A stretch of 64,000 bases of DNA from Micromonospora tarapacensis (GTDB lineage Bacteria; Actinomycetota; Actinomycetes; Mycobacteriales; Micromonosporaceae), in assembly GCF_019697375.1 (NCBI RefSeq), contig NZ_JAHCDI010000004.1:731324-795323 (forward strand). The letters run 5' to 3'. Below are positions 29,260 to 38,724 of the stretch, in pieces. The notes below the pieces were generated by a model that searched no databases, was not told the origin of the DNA, and saw only the letters and a list, made by a program, of their open reading frames with translations. Positions within the stretch are counted from its first letter, which is position 1. Every line of letters starts with the position of its first letter. The position numbers were made by a program, and so were the translations under genes.

Positions 29260-30527
29260 ATGAACGCCACCGGGGAGTTCGGTCCTGAGCTGCGGCGACG
29301 CAGGTCGGAGCAGGGCATTTCGCTACGTGATCTGGCAGTTCAGGTGCATTGCAACGCGGGCTACCTGAGCCGGGTGGAGCGTGGTTTGCGGCAGCCGTCG
29401 GCAATCATCGCGCGCATGTGCGATCGAGCGGTCTCGGCCGACGGCGCCCTGTTGGCCCTGATGACGCAGCCCGTGCCGATGGGTGCGGCGCATGCTCGTC
29501 CCGAACTGCCGGAGCCACGACCGGCGACGTTCCTGGTGCGATCGTTCGAACGCGTCGCTTCGGGCGCCACAGTGCTCACTGATGATCATCAGAACACTGT
29601 GAACGAGGCACGGTCACTCTTTCAGGTACTCCGGGCTCAGGGCCACGTCAGTGCGCCCAGGGCACTGTTGCCGGCGCTGGCGCGCCCAGGGCACTGTTGC
29701 CGGCGCTGGCAATTCAGTTCGGCATGCTCCGCGCCGCCGCGGCGCAGGCCGGCGGCGCGGAGTGGGACCGGCTGGTGTTGCTGGCCGCGCACTATGCCGA
29801 GTACGCCGGTTGGATGATCCAGGAGTGTGGTGACGACGCCGGCGCGCTCGCCATGACCGAGCTCGCCGCCGCCCTGGCGAAGCAGGCCGGCGATGTGTCG
29901 TTTGTGTCATACACGCTCCTAAGACGCGCGGACGTGGCGCTGTACAACGATGACGGTGCGGCCGTGGTCGCCCTGGCCGAGGAGGCCTCGGCCGGGTCGT
30001 CGTCGCTCCGCGTCCAGGCTTTGGCCACGCAGCGGGCGGCGCAGGGATGGGCTCTGCTCGGGCGTGCACCGCAGTGCCGGTCGGCCTTGGCCTGGGCGGC
30101 CGACGCGACTGCGGCAGCGGACGCCGAGGCGGTGCAGACAGGCATGGACAGCGCTCTCGGGCCAGGCGGCGGCGGGCAGTTAATGGACGTCGTTCGTGGT
30201 TGGTGCTATCTGGACCTAGGCGTACCGGAGCAGGCGGTCGAGTCCCTGCAGACCGGGCTGGGCCGCGCGCCCCGATCGGCCCGCCGGGCACAAGCCTTGT
30301 ACGGCATACGTCTCGCGCTGGCCCACGCCGTCACCGGTGATCTGCGACGGAGCTGCGAGGCGGGGACGGTCGCGCTGGACGAGGCGAGCAGGGTCGACTC
30401 GGCATCCGTCCGACACCAGTTGCACACGCTGGCCACCGTGGTGCGGCGTTGGCCGGCCGTTGCGGACATCCGGGACTTCCGAATACGTATCGACCACGAG
30501 TTGCGGCCTTCGCCAGTCAATTCGTGA
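29260..30527 (+). pseudogene. XRE-type HTH/TPR regulator split by a 29-bp duplication
   Basis: The first frame starts at ATG 29260 with a helix-turn-helix (RRRRSEQGISLRDLAVQVHC, YLSRVERGLRQPS). The second frame, to 30527, encodes TPR-like helices (WDRLVLLAAHYAEYAGWMIQ, ALAMTELAAALAKQAGD, QAVESLQTGLGRAPRSARRA). A tandem copy of 29 bp at 29653-29710 shifts the frame at the junction. Removing one copy gives LLPALAIQFGMLRAAA and a single 412-residue protein typical of actinobacterial regulators. The gene is divergent from the TIR-system membrane gene (51-bp gap), so it probably controls that operon. As written, the DNA-binding and sensor parts are separated. Confidence 0.8.
29653..29710. repeat. 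Perfect 29-bp tandem duplication
   Basis: Two identical 29-bp units (29653-29681 and 29682-29710), each beginning GCGCCCAGGGCACTG. Since 29 is not a multiple of three, the duplication breaks the host regulator gene. Confidence 0.95.
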
Positions 30528-30692
30528 AGCAATGCTGACCGCACGGTCTCGAGTCGAGGATGATTGGCAGCATCACCCGTCGGCCGATCGGCGAGGGTGA
30601 GTTCGCTTCGTCTATCAGATAGGCCACGCGCCGTCATCCTGCCCTTCGTTCATCGTCGTGCAGTGCGACTGCCCAGGGGCAGACCAGTCCCC

Positions 30693-31421
30693 TTACCGTG
30701 GGGATTCACCCAGTGGCGCACCGACGGCGATCATGAACGGGACGGGATCTTGGGCGCCGGTGCTGCTGGAATCGCCGTTGGTGTGGATCTCGTAGTGTAG
30801 GTGTGGGCCTGAGCTGTGGCCGGTGGAGCCGACGATGCCGATGGGTTGGCCGACGGTGACGGGCTGGCCTGGTTGGACCGGGGGCGGCTTGTCCATGTGG
30901 CAGTAGCGGGTGATGATTCCTTGATCGTGTTGGATGTCGACGTACCAGCCGCATCCGCTGGTGTGGTGGGGGTTTCCGTCGCGGTGGCAGCCCCAGTTTC
31001 TGCCGTCGCGGCGGTGGATGGCGTTGCAGCGGACTTGGGTGACGGTTCCGGTGGAGGCGGCGCGGATGGTGGTGCCGCGTGGGGCGGCGAGGTCGACGCC
31101 GTCGTGTCCGGGGCGTGCGGCGGTCCGGAATCCGGATCCGACGGGGGCGTGGATCGGCTGGATCCATGGGCCGGTGACGTGGCAGTTTTCGGCGGCTGGT
31201 GATCCGTCGGACCGTGGGTCGGTGCCGGTGATGGTGGTTGTAGGATCCGGAGGATCTTGAGCAACGCCGAGTTGGAACGGTGTCCGTTCCGGGCTGTCCG
31301 AGCACTTGGGAGTCCAACACCGTCGCCTGATCTTGAGCAGTAGGTGCAACCCGAAGCATGGGCCCCTCAGGCCCTCGGGTGGATGAACGGTCCATGGACG
31401 TCGATTACGCGACCACGCCAC
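30693..31421 (-). CDS. M23-family peptidase, probably a truncated remnant
   Basis: The C-terminal 150 residues form a LytM/M23 domain: GHDGVDLAAPRGTTIRAAS carries the zinc His and Asp, and GSTGHSSGPHLHYEIH carries the HxH motif. These zinc enzymes cut cell-wall peptides. The first 60 residues are Arg/Pro/Trp-rich, with no signal peptide or TM segment, and look like an accidental frame extension. The gene is therefore probably a 5'-truncated relic. Such peptidases are common in actinomycete conjugative elements. Confidence 0.65.
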   Translation of the reverse strand: MAWSRNRRPWTVHPPEGLRGPCFGLHLLLKIRRRCWTPKCSDSPERTPFQLGVAQDPPDPTTTITGTDPRSDGSPAAENCHVTGPWIQPIHAPVGSGFRTAARPGHDGVDLAAPRGTTIRAASTGTVTQVRCNAIHRRDGRNWGCHRDGNPHHTSGCGWYVDIQHDQGIITRYCHMDKPPPVQPGQPVTVGQPIGIVGSTGHSSGPHLHYEIHTNGDSSSTGAQDPVPFMIAVGAPLGESPR

Positions 31422-31598
31422 CGTTTACAACCCCGATGGCCGCACCATCGGACACGCCTACGTCGAACCCGGCAAGACCTACGCCCATTACTTCCGACCA
31501 AGATCACTAAGGTGCGACACATCTAACCGGGACATCACCTTGACGGATGTACCGGGACACGACAGGCCGGCACTACGAAGTACACGTCCACTCGTCGG

Positions 31599-32312
31599 TC
31601 AGGCCTGGACCAGTCTCGATGTCACCCCGCCGTCGTCTTGCAGTGTGCACCACCGTGCACCGGTCGTGCGCGCTCCGCCGACCACTATTGAATCGACGGC
31701 GTGCCGGAATGCGATCAACGAGGATGGACAGCCCAGCACCTCTATGCCGCTCGCCTCAGAGTCGAATGGGTGGTGGAGGTGCCCCGAGAGAATCGCTCTA
31801 ACGTAGGGACGCTGAGCCAAGGCCATAACCAATTCAGCCGCACCCTCTAGCTGAAACCAACGATGAGACACGGGGGAGACCGGCGGATGGTGCATGGCTA
31901 GCAAGGTCGGGCGTTGGTCGTACCGGTCCAGCCGGGACATCTCGGTGGCGACATCGGCCGTGCCGTGGATCTGCCCGGGGCGCGAGGTGTCGATGCCGAC
32001 GATCCGCCACTCACCAACCTCCAGAATGTCGGGGCCAAAAACCTCGCGGACGGCGCACGGATCGTCGTGGTTGCCGGGCACGGCCAGAATCGGATGGCCG
32101 AGCGGCGCCAACGCATTGGCCAGGTTGCGGCAGCCAGCGTAACTTCCGTCGTCCGTGAGGTCGCCGGTGAGAACGACGACGTCGGGGCGCGTTCCCTCAC
32201 TCCGAACCACGTCCAGCACAGTACGCAGCCGCTCCCATGGATCGCGACCGTGCACCGGCCGGTGGTCTGCGGTGAGATGGATGTCGCTGAGCTGCAAGAG
32301 GTGAACGGGCAC
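31599..32312 (-). CDS. Calcineurin-like metallophosphoesterase
   Basis: All metal-binding motifs are present in order: LSDIHLT, LTGDLTDDG, PGNHDD, AMHHPP and SGHLHHP. The protein (237 residues) matches the cyclic-nucleotide-phosphodiesterase-like (CpdA/Icc) group, so it probably hydrolyses a phosphodiester such as a cyclic nucleotide. I chose GTG 32312 because AAGGAG lies six bases upstream; a start at 32348 is open. It follows the STAND gene by 32 bp on the same strand and is probably translated from the same transcript. Confidence 0.87.
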   Translation of the reverse strand: MPVHLLQLSDIHLTADHRPVHGRDPWERLRTVLDVVRSEGTRPDVVVLTGDLTDDGSYAGCRNLANALAPLGHPILAVPGNHDDPCAVREVFGPDILEVGEWRIVGIDTSRPGQIHGTADVATEMSRLDRYDQRPTLLAMHHPPVSPVSHRWFQLEGAAELVMALAQRPYVRAILSGHLHHPFDSEASGIEVLGCPSSLIAFRHAVDSIVVGGARTTGARWCTLQDDGGVTSRLVQA

Positions 32313-32344
32313 AACGGGCTCCTTCTCGATCACCCGACCCCTGG

Positions 32345-34927
32345 TCAACTGTCCGCATGCACTTGATCAAGGATGTTCAGTTCCGCGGCGAGGCGTGGTG
32401 CCTCCGCGGTGCCCATACGCTGGTAGATTCCCAACGCCTGTCGCAACGTCGTGATTGCCGTCTTCATGTTACTCGTGGCCAGTTCGCAGCGGCCGATTCC
32501 TTCCAGTGCCCGGGCTTGCTCCAACGTGCTGTTTATGGTGCGAGCGATCTGGAGCGCCTGGTGGTGATGAAAGCGTGCCTGCTGCGGGTCGCCGGCGATT
32601 AGGTGAAGCGAAGCTATGGGGTTGAGGGATTCCACCTCACCAAGCTGGTCACCGATGTCGCGGAAGATGGTCAGAGCCTGCTCCAGTGCGGCACCGGCGG
32701 CCGAAGGGGCACCGGCCATGGACAGCACCGCGCCCATGTGGTTGAGGGCGTCTGCCTCGGCGGCCCGGTTGCCTAGATCACGATGCATGGCCAGAGCCCG
32801 CTTCAATACGGCACGGGCGGCCGGAAAGTCACCGATCAAATACCGTACCTCCCCAAGGTGATTGAGGGTGTGGGCCTCTCCTGCCCGGTTGCCGAGGTCA
32901 CGGTAGATGGTCAGAGCCTGCTCCAGTGCGGCGCTGGCAGCAGGAAAGTCACCCGTCATGGACCGCACCGCCCCCAGGTGGTGGAGGGCGTCCGCTTCAC
33001 CAAGCCGCTCACCGATGTCACGGAAGATGGTCAGAGCCTGCTCCAGTGCCGTGCTGGCAGCAGGAAAGTTACCAACCAAGTACTCCATGTCTCCCAAGTT
33101 GTTGAGAGCGGTGGCCTCTCCGAGCTGCTCAGTGAGTCGGTGGGCAGCGTTGGCCGCTGAAGTATGAAGGCTGATCGCGAGTGCCCATGATCCATCGGTG
33201 CGTAGGTGAGCGGCGATAGCTGCAGTCAGACCCACGACCCGCAGGTGCTGGTCCTGGGTCGTGGCGTACTGGATGCAGGCTAGGAGGTTGGCCCGTTCTA
33301 TGGTCATCCATGCCTGTGCTTGGCTGCGGTCCCGGAATCCTGGCGCGGCTGCCGGCGCTGGCACTGGAATAGGGGTGGTGACTGGCTGAGGATGGCGGTC
33401 CAGGTAAGTATCGGCTAGTTGAGCCGTATATTGATAGTAATCTAATAGCCGGCCGATTGCTTGGTCACGTTCGCCAATAGTCGTTGCCTCGGTTCGGGCG
33501 TAGTCGCGGATCAAGTCGTGCATGCGGTATCGGCCGTGATGGGGTTGTTCGAGCAGCCGGTGTGCATGCAGAGCCTGAAGGTGACGGCGAGTCTCGTCCA
33601 CGGACAAGCAGGCCAAGGCGGCAGCGGCATAGGCGTCGATGTCGGCCCCCGGCACTAGGCCAAGATGGCCAAGGACCCGCTGCTGCTCTGGGTCCAGGTT
33701 TTGGTGCGAGAGGTCAAACGCGGCCCGTACCCCCAGCTCATCGTCATCGAGGTGGGAGTCAACACCGGAGAGCCGGTCCTGCGCGTTCTCCAGGACGGCC
33801 AACAGTCTGGCCAGGCTGGTATCAGATTCCACGGTCGCAGCCAAGATGCTGACGGCCAGCGGGAGATACGCGCACAGTCGCACCAAGCCTGCCGCCGCTG
33901 CGTGCTCATGTTTCACAGGCCCCCGGCCCGCGATCCGACTGAACAGGGCCACTGCTTCATCCTCTGGCAATGTGCCCAGTGTCAGCGTGACGGCGCCGTA
34001 CCTGCGCCTCAGTCCGCTCAGACGGCGGCGGCTGGTAACCAGCACCAGGCAATGCGGCGAAGCGGGTAGCAAGGGTACGACCTGTTGCGTGCTGGCGGCG
34101 TTGTCGAGGATGACCAGGGCGCGCCGGCGGGCCATCCGGTCACGCCATAGCGCGGCGCGCCCCTCCAAGTCGTCGGGTAGGTAGCGGGGGTCGACTCCAT
34201 CGGCGACCAGGAGGCTGGTCAGAGCATCGGCAGTGCTGGTGGGCTGGCGGCCCGGGGTGTGGGCATGAAGGTTGACGAACAGACACCGTTCGGGAAACTT
34301 ATCCGCGACTAGATGCCCCACATGAACGGCCAGCGCAGTCTTGCCTATTCCAGGCATGCCGTCGATTGCATGGACGGCGATCACTCGTCCGGGATGGGTC
34401 GCATCCGTCGTTGCCGTGACGATGCGGTTGATTTCTTGGGCTCGGCCAGTGAACGCGGCAGTGTCGACGGGGAGGGTGTGCACTGCGATCGGCCGGTTGA
34501 CCGTCGTACGCAGGTGAATATCGAAATTGTTCTGGTCGCCAGCGACCTGGTTGAGCGTGCTGTGAGAGTTGCCAGTCATCGTGACCTGCCCGATGCGCAT
34601 GTCGTGCGTCGACGTCAGCATCGGCGCCAGGGTCTGGTCCAGAACCCGCCGTAGTTCAACAGCCAACCCAGGATCATTCTCCAGTAACTCCTGCACCCGG
34701 GCCTGCCACTCATCCACCAAGGTAGACTCGCCGTCCGCTTGCATGTCACGGCGAGTGTTTAGTACCCGCTGCCGCAGGGCGTCCAGGTCTGCATCGATGG
34801 TGTTGGCCTGCCTAGCGGGACGGACCCCCCGCCACAGCGCGGCCACCGCAGTGCGAGCGCGCTGCCACGTCTCTGTGGCTGCCGCTCCGATCAGGGCGCT
34901 CACAAACGCCGCCACTACTGGATCCAT
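32345..34927 (-). CDS. STAND protein: NB-ARC ATPase with TPR repeats
   Basis: ATG 34927 opens a protein of 860 residues. A short N-terminal hydrophobic segment (VVAAFVSALIGAAATETW) and a linker ending near GNSHSTLNQVAGDQNNF precede an NB-ARC module: Walker A GMPGIGKTALAV, Walker B RRALVILDNA, sensor LVTSRRRLSG, GLPLA-like CAYLPLAVSI and MHD (RYRMHDLIRDYA). The last 250 residues are about six 40-residue TPRs (ALNNLGDMEYLVGNFPAAST and variants), encoded by near-identical 120-bp DNA units at about 32640-33090. STAND proteins are signalling switches, many of them defensive in bacteria. No enzymatic effector domain is fused; the adjacent phosphoesterase may fill that role. Confidence 0.85.
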   Translation of the reverse strand: MDPVVAAFVSALIGAAATETWQRARTAVAALWRGVRPARQANTIDADLDALRQRVLNTRRDMQADGESTLVDEWQARVQELLENDPGLAVELRRVLDQTLAPMLTSTHDMRIGQVTMTGNSHSTLNQVAGDQNNFDIHLRTTVNRPIAVHTLPVDTAAFTGRAQEINRIVTATTDATHPGRVIAVHAIDGMPGIGKTALAVHVGHLVADKFPERCLFVNLHAHTPGRQPTSTADALTSLLVADGVDPRYLPDDLEGRAALWRDRMARRRALVILDNAASTQQVVPLLPASPHCLVLVTSRRRLSGLRRRYGAVTLTLGTLPEDEAVALFSRIAGRGPVKHEHAAAAGLVRLCAYLPLAVSILAATVESDTSLARLLAVLENAQDRLSGVDSHLDDDELGVRAAFDLSHQNLDPEQQRVLGHLGLVPGADIDAYAAAALACLSVDETRRHLQALHAHRLLEQPHHGRYRMHDLIRDYARTEATTIGERDQAIGRLLDYYQYTAQLADTYLDRHPQPVTTPIPVPAPAAAPGFRDRSQAQAWMTIERANLLACIQYATTQDQHLRVVGLTAAIAAHLRTDGSWALAISLHTSAANAAHRLTEQLGEATALNNLGDMEYLVGNFPAASTALEQALTIFRDIGERLGEADALHHLGAVRSMTGDFPAASAALEQALTIYRDLGNRAGEAHTLNHLGEVRYLIGDFPAARAVLKRALAMHRDLGNRAAEADALNHMGAVLSMAGAPSAAGAALEQALTIFRDIGDQLGEVESLNPIASLHLIAGDPQQARFHHHQALQIARTINSTLEQARALEGIGRCELATSNMKTAITTLRQALGIYQRMGTAEAPRLAAELNILDQVHADS

Positions 34928-35313
34928 TGTCCACCTCGCCTTGACGCCAATGGCGGTGCTCCCGTGACTGGGACTCAGATGGTGCCAGCATAGATAGTGC
35001 GATCCAGCGGGATGGATCGAAGACTCCGCTGCCTGGCGGTGAGCGCGGCGAGGCGGCCAAGCTGCGGCGCCGATGGTGGTGCTCTCCCAGGACGAGGCGT
35101 GGCGTGTCAGCGGCCAGTTGGGATGCCTCGGGTGCGGCCAGTGGGGCATCACGCTTTGTGACCGACGCGGCAGGTTCGATGCGTTGATGTCTGAGGTCGC
35201 TGCGCTTGCATCGACGTTGGTTATCCAGCGCTTTGCCGATGGTGGTCCAGCCGTTGTAACGCTCGGGCTGCATTGCGGAGGAAGAGGGCGCCTTCGGCGG
35301 TTGGGGTCAGAGG
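34928..35313. other. Intergenic stretch without a recognised gene
   Basis: The sequence between the STAND start and the RHS fragment gives only short or compositionally odd frames on both strands. It should contain the STAND-operon promoter, but I see no convincing box. Confidence 0.5.
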
Positions 35314-35838
35314 GTGGTGTGGTTGGAAGATGCGGATACCGGCAGCCTTTTCGACGTGTTGGCGGTGGCGCATGAGGACGACTTCGTGGAGGCCGAGGGC
35401 GGTGGCTGGCAATTCGACACCGTCGGCAACCGCACCACCCAAACCGACCACAACCCCGCCGGCGACACCACCTGGACCTACACCCATCCCAACCCTGGTA
35501 CCAGCCAACCCCACACCCTCACCAGCGTCACCGCCACCGGCCCCCTCGCCGGCACGCCGACCAGGTCGTTCACCTACGACACCGCCGGCAACACCCTCAC
35601 CCGCCACACTGACACAGGCGTGGCCCAGCAACTGGCCTGGGACGCCGAAGGCCGCCTCGACACCCTCACCGAAGGCACCGACGAAACCACCTACATCTAC
35701 GACACCGAAGGCAACCGGCTCATCAGCCGCGCTCCCGACAAGACCACCCTCTACCTCGGCGCTACCGAACTCACCCTCACCACCGGCAGCAACCAACCCG
35801 ACGGCACCCGCTACTACAGCTCCGCAGAACGCACCATC
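35314..35838 (+). pseudogene. RHS/YD-repeat protein, 5' part before IS3 insertion
   Basis: From about 35400 the frame encodes YD repeats (WQFDTVGNRTTQTDHNPAG, SFTYDTAGNTLTRHTDTG, LAWDAEGRLDTLTEGTDETT, YIYDTEGNRLISRA) ending YYSSAERTI at the insertion point. The normal long N-terminus of an RHS protein is missing, so this is a C-terminal module even without the IS. Removing the IS and one ATC copy fuses it in frame to the part at 37148. Confidence 0.85.
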
Positions 35839-35905
35839 TGAAGTGCCTCGGACTTTCCGGACAGGTGGACCAAAGTAGAATTGGTCTGCCTGGAGAGGGA
35901 AATCA

Positions 35906-36196
35906 TTGGCACGCGCGAAAAGGAAATTCTCTCCCGAGTTTCGGGACGAGGCCGTGAGGTTGGTGATCGAGACATCGCGCCCGATCGCCGCAGTCGCCCG
36001 TGAAATTGGAGTCGGGGAAGGGACGCTCGGGAACTGGGTCGCCGTCTATCGGCGTGAGCACGCCGGCGAGGAGCCTGCGCTGAACATCAGCGAGCGGGAA
36101 CGGCTACGTCAGCTGGAACGCGAAGCCCGGGAACTGCGGATGGAGAACGAGTTCCTGAAAAAAGCCGCCGCGTACTTCGCCAAGGATCATCGGTGA
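35906..36196 (+). CDS. IS3-family transposase OrfA
   Basis: This 96-residue protein has a helix-turn-helix (FSPEFRDEAVRLVIETSRPI, AREIGVGEGTLGNWV) and a leucine-zipper-like helix (ERLRQLEREARELRMENEFL). It probably binds the IS ends and may fuse to OrfB by frameshift. The start is TTG 35906 after a GGAGAGGG ribosome site. Its TGA overlaps the OrfB GTG. Confidence 0.92.
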   Translation: MARAKRKFSPEFRDEAVRLVIETSRPIAAVAREIGVGEGTLGNWVAVYRREHAGEEPALNISERERLRQLEREARELRMENEFLKKAAAYFAKDHR

Positions 36197-37104
36197 GCGA
36201 CACGTTCGAGTTCATCGACGCCGAGTACGCCGGAAGCCTTTCACGGAACATGACCGAGGCGCCGCCTATCGCGAAGATGTGCGTGTGGCTGGACGTTTCG
36301 CGATCCGGCTATTACGAGTGGCGGAGCCGGCCTGAGTCGGCGACCGCCCGCCGACGCGACGAACTCAAATCACGGATCCGCGATTCGTTCGAGGCGTCCG
36401 ACGGCACCTACGGCTACCGGCGGGTACACGCCGACCTGGCCGACTGGGGTGTGGCCTGCGGGCCGGAGCTCGTGCGCGCTCTGATGCGGGATCTAGGGCT
36501 GGAGCCCTGCCAGCCGAGGCCCTGGCGGCACAGCCTCACCGAGGCCGGCGACCTGCCACACGCCATCCCGGATCTGGTCAACCGGAACTTCACCGCTGAC
36601 GCACCGGGCGAGAAGATGATCGGGGATATCACCTACATTCCGACCTGGCAGGGGTGGCTTTTCCTGGCAACCGTCATCGACTGCCACACTCGGGAGGTCG
36701 TCGGGTGGGCGATGGACGATCATTACCGCGCGCCCCTCATCAACGCCGCGATCCACATGGCGGCCGACAACGGCCACGTCAAGCCGGAAGCCATATTTCA
36801 TTCCGACCGCGGATCCAACTACACCTCCAGCGATTTCAGCGCAACTCTGAAGCGACTGCGGATCCGGCAATCTGTCGGCCGGACCGGGATCTGTTACGAC
36901 AACGCCATGGCCGAGTCGTTCTTCGCGACCCTCAAGAAAGAACGTGTCCACCGAACCGCCTACCCGACTCGTGAACACGCCCGCAACGACATTGCCAGAT
37001 ACATCGAACTCCGATACAATTCCCGCAGACGCCACTCGAAACTCGGCTACAAGACCCCACACGAGGTTCGCACCGATTTCGAGGACCGGCAGCTCGCAGC
37101 ATGA
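36193..37104 (+). CDS. IS3-family transposase OrfB (DDE integrase)
   Basis: This 303-residue protein has the HTH_21 region (GTYGYRRVHADLADWG) and an rve integrase core. The DDE residues are in GDITYIPTWQGWLFLATVID (first Asp), HSDRGSNYTS (second Asp) and NAMAESFFATLKKERV (Glu). The terminal RRRHSKLGYKTPHEV is typical. No breaks are visible, so the IS is probably active. Confidence 0.94.
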   Translation: MSDTFEFIDAEYAGSLSRNMTEAPPIAKMCVWLDVSRSGYYEWRSRPESATARRRDELKSRIRDSFEASDGTYGYRRVHADLADWGVACGPELVRALMRDLGLEPCQPRPWRHSLTEAGDLPHAIPDLVNRNFTADAPGEKMIGDITYIPTWQGWLFLATVIDCHTREVVGWAMDDHYRAPLINAAIHMAADNGHVKPEAIFHSDRGSNYTSSDFSATLKRLRIRQSVGRTGICYDNAMAESFFATLKKERVHRTAYPTREHARNDIARYIELRYNSRRRHSKLGYKTPHEVRTDFEDRQLAA

Positions 37105-37147
37105 ATTAGCCACAAACGAGCCTGTCCGGAAAACGCGGGGCACTCCA

Positions 37148-38272
37148 ATCGCCGTACGCACCCTGATCGGCCTGGTCTGGAGCGGCAGCGACCACCACGG
37201 CACCGAACAAGTCCAAATCAACGCCGACGACCTCACCACCAACCGCAGGCGCCACCTCCCCTACGGCGAAGACCGCAGCGCCACCCAACCCACCTTCTCC
37301 GGCACCCGAGGATTCGTCGGCGGCACCCAAGACGACACCGGCCTCACCCACCTCGGCGCCCGCGAATACGACCCCACCCTCGGCCGATTCATCAGCATCG
37401 ACCCCATCATGGACCTCGCAAACCCGCAACAGATGCACGGGTACGCGTATAGCAACAACTCCCCGGTTACCTACAGCGACCCCAGTGGCCTCTACTTCGA
37501 GGAGGGTAGCCACGGCGACGGCCAGCGTGGCTTTGTCACCGAGACTTTCTCTGGGAAGAGTAAGGTGAGGGTAAGCGGAAAGCCACTTGGGTTGAGCACG
37601 CGGCCGGAGCAACCCGCAGGCGGCACCAGCAAGCTGGTGCCCAACCCTGTTCCCCCGCTGCTGCGGCCTTTGGGCGCGCCGGACTTGGTCGAACCTTGGG
37701 CGCCGGCCCATCAGCCGGCTGTCCAACCTGCACCACCGGCTGGACAGACCACCCAGAGTACACCTAAGAAAAGTTGCAAAGCGTGGTCCTGGCTGTGCAG
37801 TACCGGGCAGTTCTTACTCGATAATCGGGGCGCGATCCTCAACGGAGCAGCCGTCGTAGCGATGGGCGCATGTATCGTTGCTACCGCTGGTGCCTGTGGT
37901 GCAGTGGCGATTGGTGCAGCAGCTGTCAGTATCGGATATCGTGGCTATGATTTTGTGCAAAGTGAGAGGACGGCAGCCGACCTAGGCAAGCTGGGCATCG
38001 GAGTCGTCACGGATGTGGCCCTGACGCGCATCCCGACCGCAAGGGTTCGCGTACCCGGGCGTAGTAAAAAATATTGGGGGGACTGGGATATTCCTCTTGG
38101 TCGAGTGGGGCAGAAGTTGACAGGCGCAACGAAGCTGCATTTATCGCCTGGACGAATGGAGCAGGCATACCCAGTAAGTCCTTATCGGGCCACTGGTGTA
38201 ATCGCGGGGTGGTCGATCGGGACTAATCATGATCCGGCGACCAGTGCCTACAGCTATCTTGTTGAGCGGTAA
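37148..38272 (+). pseudogene. RHS protein 3' part: RHS core end and variable C-terminal toxin region
   Basis: The conserved RHS-associated core is complete: FSGTRGFVGGTQDDTG, HLGAREYDPTLGRFISIDPI, YAYSNNSPVTYSDPSGLYFE. After DPSG, where polymorphic toxins switch to a variable tip, come a Pro-rich linker, a hydrophobic segment (NGAAVVAMGACIVATAGACG) and a terminal region (SKKYWGDWDIPLGRVGQKLT, LHLSPGRMEQAYPVSPYRAT) I cannot match to a known toxin. It is separated from its 5' part by the IS3 element. Its TAA overlaps the ATG of the next gene. Confidence 0.85.
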
Positions 38273-38637
38273 TGGAAGTGGCCACCGTGCTGACGTTTTT
38301 CATCGTTGCATCCTTCATCGTTGCAGGGCTTGGGGCGCTATTTCTGCTCGGCTATCCGTCGCGTTTTGAGTCCAGGATGGTCGATCGGAGTGATGCTGAA
38401 CGTGCAGCGATGATTGAAGCCGACCGCCGCCACCACCATCTTGTTAACCGGGGGATGGCATTGGTTGTGTCGGTCATTTCTGGCGTTCTCGCGATAGTTA
38501 TCTTCGCGGATTCGAGGAACGTGTCGAGTGGAGTCTTTATGGCGGCGGCGTCTGTGGCGAGTGCCTCCCTGTTCTTGCTGCTTGTCCGCCGTGATCGACT
38601 ACGTCGAAGAAGGCGCGACGACGGATCTCCGGATTGA
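38272..38637 (+). CDS. Small membrane protein, candidate RHS immunity protein
   Basis: This 121-residue protein has three hydrophobic segments (VLTFFIVASFIVAGLGALFL, GMALVVSVISGVLAIVIFA, VFMAAASVASASLFLLLV) and an Arg-rich C-terminus. It starts within the RHS stop (TAATG), so it is translationally coupled to the toxin-tip region. In polymorphic toxin loci the gene at this position usually encodes the specific immunity protein. That role is inferred from position; I recognise no immunity family. Confidence 0.65.
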   Translation: MEVATVLTFFIVASFIVAGLGALFLLGYPSRFESRMVDRSDAERAAMIEADRRHHHLVNRGMALVVSVISGVLAIVIFADSRNVSSGVFMAAASVASASLFLLLVRRDRLRRRRRDDGSPD

Positions 38638-38724
38638 TTGCTGCGGTTCCTGTATCCCTCGGTCGCGTGGCGCTTTGCCGCTGTCACCTCTTCCAAGGTA
38701 TTGACCCGAAGGCCAAACATGTGA

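Larger units (their letters stand above)
35839..37147 (+). mobile_element. IS3-family insertion sequence, complete, 1309 bp
   Basis: Imperfect inverted ends of about 27 bp (TGAAGTGCC...TCCGGACAGG at the left; its counterpart ends CACTCCA at the right) are flanked by a 3-bp ATC duplication (35836-35838 and 37148-37150), the IS3 signature. It carries orfA and orfB and interrupts the RHS gene. Confidence 0.9.

Noticed and set aside
35221..35796. A minus-strand Gly/Val-rich ORF of 191 codons
   Set aside because: It is the antisense of the RHS repeats, which read clearly as YD motifs on the plus strand.
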